A stretch of DNA of 64,000 bases from NCBI GenBank assembly GCA_003254925.1, contig QANZ01013726.1, forward strand, positions 113,797 through 177,796, written 5' to 3'. Made by a program: the position numbers and the translations under genes. This stretch comes from Chamaecrista fasciculata. Taxonomy: Eukaryota > Streptophyta > Magnoliopsida > Fabales > Fabaceae. Positions within the stretch are counted from its first letter, which is position 1. Each line of letters begins with the position of its first letter. Below are positions 1 to 10,530 of this stretch, piece by piece. A model generated the notes under the pieces. It was not told where the DNA came from. It did not search any database and saw only the letters and a program-made list of their open reading frames with translations.

Positions 1-593
1 TAGCATTAGCATTAGCATGTATGTATGGTTTTAGCGTCATGGAAAACAGTTTTTTTACTGTAAAAATAGATTTTAATATGATTATAATTTAATTTAATCT
101 ATTCCAAGCAGGCCATAAAGTTCTAGTAGCTATTGTTTATAATTTTATTAAAACTTCTGAAAATAATATGCCAGATTCAACTTTGATTATATATATATGC
201 AAGTACTAAACAAATTAGGAATAGAATGGTAGGAAAAAAAATTAGCTTTTTTCTTTTAAATAGTCCCCAAGAGTTCAATAATATCAAATGTGAAATAATG
301 TTGTAAACAAAGCCTAGATAGTTCCTACTCGTAAAAAGCATCATGCCGCACATAATAAAAAGCCAAAAAGACAGAGTTCATTAGTGATTATTCATATGTA
401 TACATGGTAAAAACATATAGGAAGAAATATCACAGTACAGATCTCTCTGCTGTCCATATTTTGATATCATTTTGAAGTACACGTAGCTTCCTTTAATTCC
501 AAGAACCATTGTCTCATATCTTTATACATGCAATGCAATTACAAAAGAAGGTAATTAAAGAATGGAGACATTGTGATTTGAAAGGAATGTATT
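1..593. repeat. Duplicated 3' flank of the SKP1-like unit (block A)
   Basis: This non-coding stretch lies downstream of the first SKP1-like gene. It recurs with substitutions and indels at about 8930-9421, downstream of the intact fourth copy, and at about 12047-12640, next to a gene remnant. Shared landmarks include the GTATGTATGGTTTTAGCGTC stretch near position 17 and 12056 and the ATGCCAGATTCAACTTT stretch near 167 and 8962. It shows that the array grew by segmental duplication of gene plus flanks. No separate gene is seen here. Confidence 0.75.
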
Positions 594-1147
594 CTAATTT
601 TTCTTGATGTGTTTGTGGAATACGTAAACGCCACAATATATCATGGTTATGAGAATTGCAGATATGGAAACGACACGCAAATTGCGTTCAATCTGCAGTT
701 CAGCATCATACTCTTCAATTGTATTGCGCGTCAAATTGAACAGCCCATCAATCTCCAGCGTCTCTGCAGCCTGAAACAAATTAAACAATCACACAAAATT
801 AATTAAAGATTCATATTATTATATGTGTGCAAGAAAACAATTATACGTACGAGCATCAAATCGTGGAGCGTTTGGGGAGTATGGAAACGAGTAACGATGA
901 ATTGATGATCGAGGGTAGAATGATCACGAATTCTGCAATATTCGATGACGAGAGAGAGTGTAGCAGAATCCACATTGTCTAATTCAATAAGAATATCAGC
1001 GTGACTATTAGTAGTATTAGTAAGGAGGGATCTTATAAGTCCTGATTCTGCCATCAACGACTCCTCTGCCTCCATTCTCTCTCCATCAGTGCTTTTCAGA
1101 TAAACCTTCTTCTTCATCATCTCCAACATCTCCGACTTGTAACACAT
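594..1147 (-). CDS. SKP1-like protein with C-terminal membrane helix, copy 1
   Basis: This is a two-exon gene: exon 1 is 851-1147, the intron 771-850 (GT-AG, phase 0), and exon 2 is 594-770, giving 157 residues. The N-terminal half has the SKP1/BTB-POZ pattern: KVYLKSTDGERMEAEESL, then AESGLIRSLL, then LVIEYCRIR, then TPQTLHDLML. The intron falls between DLML and AAETLEIDGL, which aligns with DLMLAANYL of ordinary SKP1. The usual C-terminal F-box-binding helices ending in WAFE are absent. In their place is a short charged linker and a hydrophobic segment of about 20 residues (VVSISAILITMIYCGVYVF) followed by HKHIKKN. By analogy with SKP1 it should bind a cullin. Membrane anchoring and loss of F-box binding are inferences. 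The start could be an internal Met (MMKKKVYL). Confidence 0.75.
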
Positions 1148-1500
1148 TATAAATTCTGCTTCAATTCTATCAAATTAGTTAACAATCCAATACTACCAAT
1201 TCCGATCCCGCCTTAATTTGAATGTCACTTCCAATATGCTACTAGCTATAATATTATATATACTATACTATACTCCCAGTGTAACGGTTTTTTTCCCTAA
1301 CTTATTATCGTTTGATTTGCAGTTACGGAACTTGGATTCCGTTAGGCCGTTGAAGTTGAGCTACCTCAAATGTCTTTTTTATTTTTATTTTTTTAAAAAT
1401 GTTCTTTTTTTTTTTTTTTGGCCTGAAAGAGAAAATGTTCATTTAATATGTTGTTACGTTGTATTAACTTTTGCAAGCAACTTCATAAATCAGTGATCGA
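1148..1500 (-). promoter_or_regulatory. Upstream block shared by SKP1-like copies
   Basis: The sequence directly upstream of copy 1 is repeated upstream of copy 3 (7595-7770) and copy 4 (10333-10530). Shared segments include CCAATTCCGATCCCGCC and the TTTGCCGTTACGGA-type stretch. AT-rich TATA-like DNA lies at about 1245-1275. Conservation next to otherwise diverging copies suggests duplicated promoters. The exact TATA box and transcription start were not fixed. Confidence 0.5.
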
Positions 1501-3581
1501 ATTTGTAACATAAAATTGTTGAAATCTATATGCCTAATCATTTAAAATTCAAATCCCTAATCCATCGGAAACCTCAAATCTGCTATGAAGCTTGTACCGT
1601 TCATTTTGAGGGCGTGTCGCCGTGTCAGACACGCGTCAGTGTATGATACCCGTACGACACTCACACGTCACATATTCATAAATTTTAGAATTTAAATGAT
1701 TTTTTTGTGACTTTAACATGACTAATAAGAGAAAATAATAATATATATGACATATATTATGAATAAAAATTATAATTTTTAAATTTCCCACGAATTATGC
1801 AGTATTCAATTATATATAGCATTGACCTATATACTCTTAAGAATAAACAATTATTTCCCAAATACCAGTCCGATATATACTTTTATATGTGGTTTCAGAC
1901 GCGTTAATTAGAGAACTATAAAACATAGGCATATATAACAAATTAAGAAGGATGTTAAATATAACAAATTAAGAAGGATGTTAAAATTCTAATATGTATG
2001 TAATAATAACCACCAATCACCATGCATATTCCCCTTATAAACCGCCAACTATATAATTCGCTGGTGTAAAAGAAGTTGATAAGGTTTGAAGAATTTTCGT
2101 GTGCCCACCCTGAGGATTAATTAAGGCCATCTTAATACTAATAATTAACTCGTTTTTTATTACATTATATAAAATGCGTTTGAACCTCCTATTCATGCAT
2201 GCATACCCGTCATATATTCTCACGAAATTTGAATCATCCCTTAAAAAGCTCTTCATCATGTGATGTCTTAGCTGTCGGCGTACGTGTTCCCCCCAATAAA
2301 AACATCTAATCTACCTCTGCTTACGAAAAAAAATGCTTCCTTCAGTTTGCAATAGAATCTTAAATTTATGAATAGATTAATTATTTGGTCCCTCAAAGAA
2401 GGCAAACTTTTCAATTTAGTCTCTGCAAGATGCAATTATAGTTAGTTTAGTTCTTTTGTTAAGGAGACTACTAAAATTTAAAGATAAATCTAACGTGATT
2501 CTTAATTTTGTTGATATTATATAATCAACAATTAATGTTAAAAATCATATTAACCCTCAATTTTGAATTAATATTTAAACAAAGTGACCACATTAATTTT
2601 GATTGCATTGATCTTTTAGTGACTAAATCTTATTAGTTCATCTTTAAGGGATTAAATTGAATTTTATAATATTTCAAGGACCAAATCATAAATTTTCTCT
2701 ACATTAATTTATATATTTCTTCAGTTGACATTTAATTTATGTATAGAATGGCCATCGTAATTTCCAACAAACTCGTAGTACGAGTTTGTTGGAGATTCTT
2801 ATATGTGGACCCTCACTTGCTAATCACTATATATATAGCTTATGGACGACGGCTCTCCAAAGCATCCCTGAACGAACACTTTTTCTCCATTTGCTTCTGT
2901 TTTTCTATCTATACAAACTCATTTTTATATTATTTGAATTTTTTTGGATTAATGTGTAAATTTTCTTTTTGGATTAATCTTATTAGAGGACTTATATATA
3001 TTATTTTCAGTAACATCATTTTGCTAATTGAAGTGTGTAAGTGATTATTAGCGCCAATGCAATCTCGTTGTTTTGATTAGTGTGGATTGAATTGAGGTAT
3101 ATATCTTAATTAGAAGGTGGGCTACAACTGCATCAACTACATTTTCAATCATTCTTTGTCAAACACTATAGATAGATTTGACCAACAATCATTAAGGTTG
3201 GCGTTACCGTCATTCTTCAATTCTACATCAATATATATATATATATATAAGAATAAACAATGTTTTCCCTTATATACCACTCCAATATATATTTATATGT
3301 GGTTTCAGACGAGTTAAGAGTACTATAAAACAGAGGCATATATAGTGTCTTAGTACAGATCAGCAATTTGACCAACAAAATTTGCAAGATTCAAATATAA
3401 CAAATTAAGAAGGCCTGATCATGTTAAAGTTTTGAGTATGTAACACCATATTAATTCCCATGTAAACTACCAACTGTAATTTGTTGTTGTACATATAATA
3501 AGAAGTTGATAAGGTTTGAAGATGAATTACAAAAGAAGGTAGTTAAAAAGTGGAGACATTGTGACTTGAAAGGAATTTATT
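1501..3581. other. Gene-free spacer with duplicated segments
   Basis: No gene is supported. A segment at about 2340-2790 recurs at about 6040-6410 and partly at 8620-8780. A short stretch with GGGCTACAACTGCATCAACT recurs at 3119 and 6011. A (TA)n microsatellite lies near 3229-3249. Short open frames here lack similarity to anything recognised and sit in AT-rich DNA. Confidence 0.6.
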
Positions 3582-3971
3582 CTAACTATCAATGTTGTGG
3601 ATGGCTGTGTAGATGACACCGATGGCTAAAATGAGGAATATGAGACTTGCGGAGAAAGTGAGGGTTAAAAGAGCCAATTCAAGCCATGTACGTTGTGTTT
3701 CCACATTAATGCCATCATTCCTTTGTTGATCTATTTCCAAATTGCCAACATTCCTTTCTTGATCTATTTCCAAATTGCCCTCATTCCCTTCTTGATCTGT
3801 TTCCAAATTGCCCTCATTCCCTTCTTGATCTATTTCCAAATTTTCCAAATTGCCCTCATTCCTTTCTTGATCTATTTCCAAATTGCCCTCATTCCTTTGT
3901 TGAGAATCTAGCTCTGCAATTCTTGTGCACGTCGAATCCAACAGGCTCTGAATCTCCATCGTCTCTGCAGC
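3582..3971 (-). pseudogene. Orphan second exon of SKP1-like copy 2, expanded linker
   Basis: Only the second exon of a SKP1-like membrane-tailed gene is present. It begins at the acceptor (TTATCTTCAG) with GCTGCAGAGACG, reads AAETMEIQSLLDSTCTR, and then carries about six imperfect 11-residue repeats of the type RNEGNLEIDQE. A hydrophobic segment follows (LTFSASLIFLILAIGVIY), and it ends TAIHNIDS. The matching first exon is not found upstream. Instead, intron-like sequence runs into a transposon-like element at 4066-5204. The exon is open throughout, so it decayed recently or is still used from another start. It is called a pseudogene because the BTB half is missing. Confidence 0.7.
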
Positions 3972-4065
3972 CTGAAGATAATTAACAAATTCAAGAATCT
4001 AATCAAACATTGATATATATGTAAGCAAGAAATTAAAAGAATTAAATTATGAAGTGATCTGATGN

Positions 4066-5204
4066 AAAAAAATTCCCCATATTCAACTACAATTTTCATT
4101 CAAGTACACTACAAACAAATCAAAACCCCCAAATTTTTCAAAAATCAAGCCCACACAAATCAAAAACCCTCTCAACAACAAAATCAACATCATCAACAAC
4201 CAATTTCTTCAGACCCTAAAATCAACATCATCAAGAACCAATTTCTTCAGTCAATTAACACGTGTCCCTACTCAGCTTCCATCTTCTCTCCTTGTCTGTT
4301 CTCCCCAGCGCGTCTCCTTCCATCCACGCTTCCGTCACGCTTTCCACCCTCACCCACGATCCCCTCATAGCCGTCGGATCATAATTCTCGAAGCTCAACC
4401 ACATCGGCCCTCTAATTGGATCTGGAGCTTCCGACAGAAGAGGCAGAGTCACCACGGCGTCGTCCTTCTCCGCCGATGACTGTTTCCTCCTTCGTTTGTT
4501 GTTGTTAACTGATCTCGCGCACTTTCTCTTCTGTCTACCTCCTCCGTCGGCGGAGTTGGTACCTCCGGCGACGGGCTTGGGAGCGATAGGGCGGAATTTG
4601 AGCATTATCCGGTCGACTTTGGACATATCGTAGGCACCGGCGCCGGCGTATCTAGCGATACAGCAGCCTCCTCTACCGTCCATCATGTGATTTTTTAAGA
4701 GAAATTAGGAATGGAGAAGAATAAGGAGTATAATACACATACACAGGAGGAAAGAAAAGAGGAAAAGAGAGGGAGGCTTTTTAGGGAGTGAGAAAGGGAC
4801 ATGTACGAAAGAAGACAGGTGGGAGGGTTTTTGACATTGATTTGAGGGGCTTGTGCTAAAATCTAGTCGAGGGTTTTTGACATTGTAATGGTGGATTTGG
4901 AATTTGCTGATTATTACAGTGATTGATTCAGAACGAAGAAGGAGAAGAAGAAGAACGGTAGTTTTGGATTGGCTTCGACAACTAGCTTGCTTGCTCGCTG
5001 CGATTGAGGCGTGTGTTAAAATCAAATGTACTTGAATGAAATTTGGGGGTTTTGATTTGTTTATAGTGTAGTTAGAATGAAATTTGTGGGGTCTGAAGAA
5101 ATTTGTGGGGCTTGATTTTGTAAAAATTTGGGGATTTAGATTTGTTTGTAGTGTACTTGAATGAAAATTTCAGCTTCTGCTAGTTGAATATGGGGGATTT
5201 TTTT
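4066..5204 (-). mobile_element. Gene-carrying element with long terminal inverted repeats (Pack-type)
   Basis: The ends at 4066-4165 and about 5090-5204 are inverted repeats. Each begins with seven A residues and TCCCC-like bases, then CATATTCAACTA, then ATTTTCATTCAAGTACACTA, then AAATTTTT and AATCAAGCCC, with small indels. The right end contains an internal duplication of part of the repeat. A 32-bp direct repeat lies at about 4181-4212 and 4218-4250. The interior carries a truncated plant gene fragment with its 5' leader (4255 to about 5025). The structure resembles a Pack-MULE or similar gene-capturing DNA transposon. No transposase is present. An unambiguous target duplication could not be read, partly because of an N at 4065. 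It lies in the intron of SKP1-like copy 2. Confidence 0.65.
4255..4686 (-). pseudogene. Truncated captured copy of a conserved plant gene of unknown function
   Basis: The frame encodes 143 residues starting MMDGRGGCCIARYAG, with MSKVDRIMLKFRPIAPKP near residues 21-38. This motif is typical of a plant family whose function I cannot name with confidence. A basic stretch (RRKQSSAEK) and a WLSFENYDPTAMRGSWVRVE segment follow. The protein stops just after LSRDTC, where the family normally continues, as I recall it. That point coincides with the start of element-derived DNA (about 4255), so truncation by capture is the likely explanation. GC content is clearly higher than in surrounding DNA. Expression is possible, because a 5' leader is included, but unproven. 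Confidence 0.6.
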
Positions 5205-6627
5205 GATAAATCATAGATGCTCATTTGTCTTTTGAGTATCTAAGGACTATTTTGATAAAGAACATAAACTTTTGGGATTAAAGTGTAATTAAATCAGGAC
5301 CTATTCAAAAGAAATCTTATGAAAAGGAGAAAAATCTATAATATTAGAATTCTAAAGACCCTTTTATAATTAATTCTTTATGTTTTGATCCCTTTTAGTA
5401 AAGGGAAAGGACTTAAACGCATAAGAGAAGACTTTTTGGGAGATTTTTGACATTTTAACTAACATTTGCCGTTAAATACTAACAGAAAAAAACCTCAGGG
5501 TACCAAATCGCTAACGGAGCAAACCACGGGGTACCACAATGCAAAAATTTTTATTTCAGGGTACCAAAGGGGAACCGCCCCTAACCACAGGGTACCAAAT
5601 TGCAATTTACCCTAATTTTAAAGTTCAATTTTAATTTTATATATTAGGTATTTTATCCTTCAAAATAAATAGCGGTCAACTATGGGATATATTGAATTTG
5701 ATCACATAATTTTTTTTTGGTTTCCCAAGGTATCTCGAGTTCGACAGGCCAAGGACTAATTTTCCGCATAATTTGATCACATAATTTTTGTTGATCCCTT
5801 ATAAAGCTTCAATTCTGTTTTTACTTTTTACTGTATATATCCCACCTTATAAAAAAAGGATTAATTTATTCATTTAATTGTTATAGTTTAACTCATTTAA
5901 TAATTTAGATTTCCAAAATTTTAAAATTCTTCTTAAACATAACACACCTTACATTATATTTTCTTTCCTCCATTATCCATCCTCATTGTTTGGATTAGTA
6001 TGAATTGAACTGGGCTACAACTGCATCAACTACATTTCAATCATTTCAATTATAATTAATTTAGTTCTTTTGTCAAAGAGTAGACTAAAATTTAAAGATA
6101 AATCTAATGTGATTCTAAATTTTGTTGATGTTATATATACTCAACAATTCATTTTAAAATTCATATTAACCCTTAAATTTAAATTAATATTTAAACAAAT
6201 GAAGTCACCACATTAATTTTGATTGCATCCACCTTTTAGTGACTAAATCTTATTAGTTCAACTTTTTAAGGAATTAAGTTGAAAAATTTATCATAGGGAC
6301 CAAATCATAAATTTTCACTAAATTAATAAAATATATTGCTTCAGTTGACATTTAATTTATGTATAGAATGGTCATCGTTATTTCCAAATTCCAACAAACT
6401 CGATCAGGTATTTTATTATACTTCTGACTTAGTTAGACTTGGTCATGGGCTTGGGTAGTTCACAAGCCTATAATTAATTGCCCATCAAATAAAAATGAAA
6501 TATGAGCTTAAAAATGAGACCTACCCAATAATTACCCAAGCCCATTTATTGGTCCCACTTAATAACTAGTTACTACTCGATACTACCCAACAAACTTAAA
6601 GTTTGTTAAACCTCGATATTACTTGAG
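5205..6627. other. Gene-free spacer with duplicated and foldback-like repeats
   Basis: No gene is supported. At about 5485-5620 there are repeated GGGTACCAAA motifs in both senses, typical of a degenerate foldback element. At about 6040-6410 lies a second copy of the segment at 2340-2790. The sequence GGGCTACAACTGCATCAACT at 6011 repeats the copy at 3119. Confidence 0.55.
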
Positions 6628-7068
6628 TCGAATTTTTTGACCGGGACGGGCTGAGTCAAATTTTTTCGACTGACTCGGCCTGAGCCAAATTTTTTTGACC
6701 GGGGCGGGCTAAGCCGAATTTTTCCAACCAGGCCGGCCCGAGTCCAATTTTTCAACCGGGCCGGCCCGATTCGAATTTTTCTGACCGGGCTGGCTGGAGC
6801 TGAATTTTTTCAATCGGGACGGCTCGAACCGAATTTTACCGACCGGGCCAGCCCGAGCTGAATTTTTCCAGCCGGGCCGGCCCAAACTTAATTTTTTCGA
6901 TCGGGCCGACCCGAGCTGAATTTTTCCAGTCGGGTTGGCCCAAATCAACTTTTTTCGATCGTGCCGGCCCGAACCGATTTTTTTCTATCGGGTCGGCCCG
7001 AACCGAATTTTTTGACTGGGCCAGCTTGAGCCGAATTTTTCCGATCGGGCCGGCCCATGTACGTATTT
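6628..7068. repeat. GC-rich minisatellite of about 30-bp units
   Basis: About fourteen degenerate tandem units read roughly GACCGGGCCGGCCCGAG followed by a T-rich GAATTTTT half. The array creates long open frames on the minus strand rich in Gly, Pro and Arg. These are products of the repeat and not genes. It lies just downstream of SKP1-like copy 3. Confidence 0.8.
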
Positions 7069-7114
7069 TTAAACATGCTTGCAATGAATTACAATAGAAG
7101 GTAATTAACTATCC

Positions 7115-7594
7115 CTATTTGTGGATGGCTCTGTAGATGATGAAACCGGTAGCTAAAATGAAGAATATGAGAGTTATAGAAGCCCATTCAGCCCATGTAC
7201 GTTGTTTTTCCACATTGCCCTCATTCCTTTCTTCAGCTATTTCCAAATTTCCATAATTCCTTTCTTGAGAATCTAGCTCTGCAATTCTTGTACGCGTCAA
7301 ATCCAACAGGCTCTGAATCTCCAGCGTCTCTGCAGCCTGAAGATAATTAAAAAATTCAAGAATCACAGAAATCTAATATAACGATTTCTGCAGTATTCCA
7401 CAACGATATCGAGTGTCTGAAAAATCCACATTGGGTAGCGTAATAATACGATTATCGTCACTATTGGCATTATTATTATGAAGGTGGGATCTTATAAGCC
7501 CTGATTCTGCTATCAATGCCTCGTCTGCCAATAGATTAAATCCTTCGACGCTTCTCACATAAAACGGCTTCTTCTCCGACGACGACGTCGACAT
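7115..7594 (-). pseudogene. SKP1-like membrane-tailed copy 3, frameshifted and internally deleted
   Basis: Exon 1 starts at 7594 with MSTSSSEKKPFYVRSVEG, followed by AESGLIRSHLHNN and LPNVDFSDT. At about 7413-7420 the frame shifts by one base. The expected DIVVEYCRNRY continues in another frame and soon meets a stop. The end of the exon encoding the DLML region, and most of the intron, are missing, so the gap to the second exon is only about 45 bases. Exon 2 (7115-7336) is open: AAETLEIQSLLDLTRTR, a short linker with ERNYGNLEIAEERNEGN, then a hydrophobic segment (ASITLIFFILATGFIIY) and RAIHK. It is therefore a broken copy. Its N-terminus shows that MSTS was the ancestral start shared with copy 4. 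Confidence 0.75.
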
Positions 7595-7770
7595 TATATT
7601 ACTTCTTCTTCTTCAACTCAATTCACGATATCCAATAATACCAATTCCGATCCCGCCAATATCACTTCCAATATTATGCTACTATACTCCAGTGTCACGG
7701 TTTCTTTTCCCTAACTTCTTATGGTTTAATTTGCCGTTACGGATTTTGGATTCAGTTGGGCCGTTGATAA
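7595..7770 (-). promoter_or_regulatory. Upstream block of SKP1-like copy 3
   Basis: This is a second copy of the upstream block seen at 1148-1345 and 10333-10530. It includes ACCAATTCCGATCCCGCC and GCCGTTACGGATTTTGGATT. No extra element was identified. Confidence 0.45.
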
Positions 7771-9421
7771 GCCGTTGAAGGAAACAACCTACCAATTACC
7801 ATACCAATCTCTGATCAGTCTTCATCCCCTTTATTGATATTTAGATGGTGTTTGGATTTTATTTTATCTAACTCATGATATCGATCAGTCTTAGTGAGTA
7901 ATTAAGCTTAATTTTAAAGTTCAATTTTAATTTTATATATTTGGTATTTTATCCTTGAAAATAAATAGCGGCCGGTAATACTACTATATGGGATATATAT
8001 GCATGAAGTCATGAACTATGAACAACTAGTACTGCATCAACTACATTTGACATTTCAATCATTCTTTGTCGAACACTATAGATAGATTATTAAGGTTGGC
8101 GTTACCGTCATTCTTCAATTATACATCAATGGTATTGACATATATATATATATATACTTTTAAGAATAAACAATGTTTTCCCTTATATACCAGTCCAATA
8201 TAAATATTTATATGTGGTTTCAGACGAGATAAAACGAGTACTAATATATAAAACAGAGGCATATATATATATAGCGAGTCTTACATTAATGTACAATGCC
8301 AAGCCTCTTTCAGAGATATCATTAAATTCAATGGACTGTGGAAGTATACTTTCTTTCCACCATTATCGATCCTCGTTGTTTTGATTAGTATGGATTGAAT
8401 TGAAGAATCTTAAAACATAGGCATATATATAGCGAGTCTTAGCACAGCTCAGCCATTTGACCAACAAAACTTGCAAGATTCAAATATAACAAAATAAGAA
8501 GACCTCATGTTAAAGTTCTGAGTATGTAATGTAACCACCATATTCCCTTCTAAAAAAAATTGGGAACAAAATTGATAATTAATATAAAGTTTGGGAACAA
8601 AATTAGTAGTTTTGCCTTTAAAAATGCTACCTTCAGTTTGCAATAGAATCTTAAATTTATGATTAGATAATAGATTAATTATTTGGTCCTTCAAAGAAGG
8701 CAAACTTTTCAATTTAATCCCTCAAAGATAAAATTATAAGATTTAATCTCTGCAAGATGCAACTATAATTAATTTGGAACTTGAGAAAGATGTATGTGTA
8801 CTTTTTAAAGGCGCATTAATTCCTTTGTAATGTTTTCAGTCACTTGGACTTAATTATATGTTAATTTGTCAATGCAAATTTAGTGATGTCTTGACTCAAG
8901 CATGCATCCTCTTCCAGCAAATAGTAAGAGTCAGAGCAAGAGGCATAGAAAGGAAAATAATATGCCAGATTCAACTTTGATTATATATATATAGATGCTA
9001 GTACTAAACAAATTAGAAATAGAATGGTAGGAAAAAAAAATTAGCTTTTTTCTTTTAAAATAGTCCCCCAAGAGTTTAATAATATCAAATGTAACTTAAT
9101 GTTGTAAAGAAAGCCTAGCTAGTTCCTACACGTAAAAAGCATCATGCAACACAAAACATCAGTAGCTGGCAATAAAAAGCCCAAAAAGACAGAGTTCATT
9201 ATATTATTGATTATTCATATGTATACATGGTAAAAACATATAGAAAGAAATATCACAGTACAGATCCTCTCTGCTGTCCATATTTTGATATCATTTTGAA
9301 GTACACATAGCTTCCTTTGATTGCAAGAACAATTGACTCATATCTTTATACATACTTGCAATGCAATTAGAAGAGAAGGTAATTAAAGAATGGACACATT
9401 GTGATTTGAAAGGAATGTATT
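7771..9421. other. Spacer of duplicated 3' flank segments
   Basis: No gene is supported. Segments at about 8030-8290 repeat 3120-3350, and segments at about 8450-8780 repeat 3350-3460 and 2330-2460. From about 8930 to 9421 the DNA is a copy of block A (1-593) and forms the 3' flank of SKP1-like copy 4. A (TA)n run lies near 8143. Confidence 0.6.
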
Positions 9422-10332
9422 CTAATTTTTCTTGGTGTGTTTGTCGAATACGTAAATGCCACAATATATCATGGTTATGACAATTACAGATATGGAAACA
9501 ACACACAATGCGAGTGTTTGTTTCTGTTCTCGTCTTTCCAAATTGTGTTCATTCTGCAGTTCAGCGTCATACTCTTCAATTCTATTGCGCGTCAAATTCA
9601 ACAGGCTCTCAATCTCCAGTGCCTCTGCAGCCTGAAACAAATTAAACAATCACACAAAATTAATTCAAGATTCATATAACTATAGAAAAGAGTTAAATTA
9701 AAGATATATATACGTACGTGCATCAAATCTTGGAGCGTGTCGCGAGTAGGGGCATAAGTGGCGATGAATTCAGAATCGAGGACATTGAGTGTATCTTGAT
9801 CAGATTCAACATAAGACTTATAACGATATCTGCAGTATTCCATAACGAGATCGATTGTAACAATATCCACATTTTCTATCGGAAGAATAAGATCCTTGTT
9901 ATCATTTGTTTCAGTAATACTATTAGTATCACTGTCACTATCACTATGAGCAGTATTAGTATGAATATGATTATGAAGGAAGGATCTTAAAAAGCCTGAT
10001 TGTGCCACGAACGCCTCCTCTATCTCCATTATTGTCTCTCCATCGCTGCTTCTCCAATAATACCGCTTCTTCCCCATCCTCGCCGGTGCCAATGATGATG
10101 GCCCTGCCGCCGATGATGATGGCGGCGCCGCCGGCCATGATGGTACCGGAGGCGATGATGATGGTGTCGGCGGCTGTGATATTAGCTCGGGAAATGGCAA
10201 TGATGGCGTCTCCGGCGGTGATGATGGTGCGGGAGGAGGCAATGATGGCGTCTCCGGCAGTGATGATGGCGCTGGCGCCGGCGCCGGCGATGATGCTGTC
10301 TCCGGCGGCGATGATGGCGTCGACGTCGACAT
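9422..10332 (-). CDS. SKP1-like protein with Pro/Ser-rich N-terminus and membrane helix, copy 4
   Basis: Exon 1 is 9718-10332, the intron 9632-9717 (GT-AG, phase 0), and exon 2 is 9422-9631, giving 274 residues. I chose the ATG at 10332 because MSTS matches the start of copy 3. About 80 residues rich in Pro, Ser and Ala follow, in short repeats such as SSPPETPSLP. The SKP1 fold then begins at RMGKKRYYWRSSDGE, with AQSGFLRSFLHNH, an Asp/Ser-rich insert, LVMEYCRYR and TRDTLQDLMH. Exon 2 gives AAEALEIESLLNLTRNR, a charged linker, then a hydrophobic helix (VVSISVIVITMIYCGIYVF) and DKHTKKN. The normal SKP1 C-terminal F-box-contact region is missing. A shorter product starting at MGKK is possible. 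Function in a cullin complex at a membrane is an inference. Confidence 0.75.
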
Positions 10333-10530
10333 TACTTCTTCTTCAATGTAATTAACGATCCAATATACCAATTCGCTTCTGTCACTTCCAGTATGCTATT
10401 AGCTATTATATATATATATTATAATATATACTATACTCCCAGTGACCGGTTTTTTTTTGCCTAACTACTTATCGTTTAATTTGCCGTTACGGATTTTGGA
10501 TTCAGTTGGGCCGTTGGTGAGCCGTTCAAG
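10333..10530 (-). promoter_or_regulatory. Upstream block of SKP1-like copy 4
   Basis: This is the third copy of the shared upstream block, with ATTTGCCGTTACGGATTTTG at about 10479 and TATA-like DNA at about 10405-10435, close to the expected distance from the start codon. Confidence 0.5.

Noticed and set aside
4066-4370. Open frame on the plus strand, Gln/His/Asn/Pro-rich
   Set aside because: It lies across the element's inverted end, the direct repeat and the antisense of the captured gene.
6709-7084. Two overlapping open frames rich in GPARSKK-like repeats
   Set aside because: They arise from the GC-rich minisatellite; neither has a non-repeat segment or a homologue-like motif.
10002-10355. 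Open frame rich in Met and Ala on the plus strand
   Set aside because: It is antisense to the Pro/Ser repeat of SKP1-like copy 4 and comes from the GATGATGG-type repeat.
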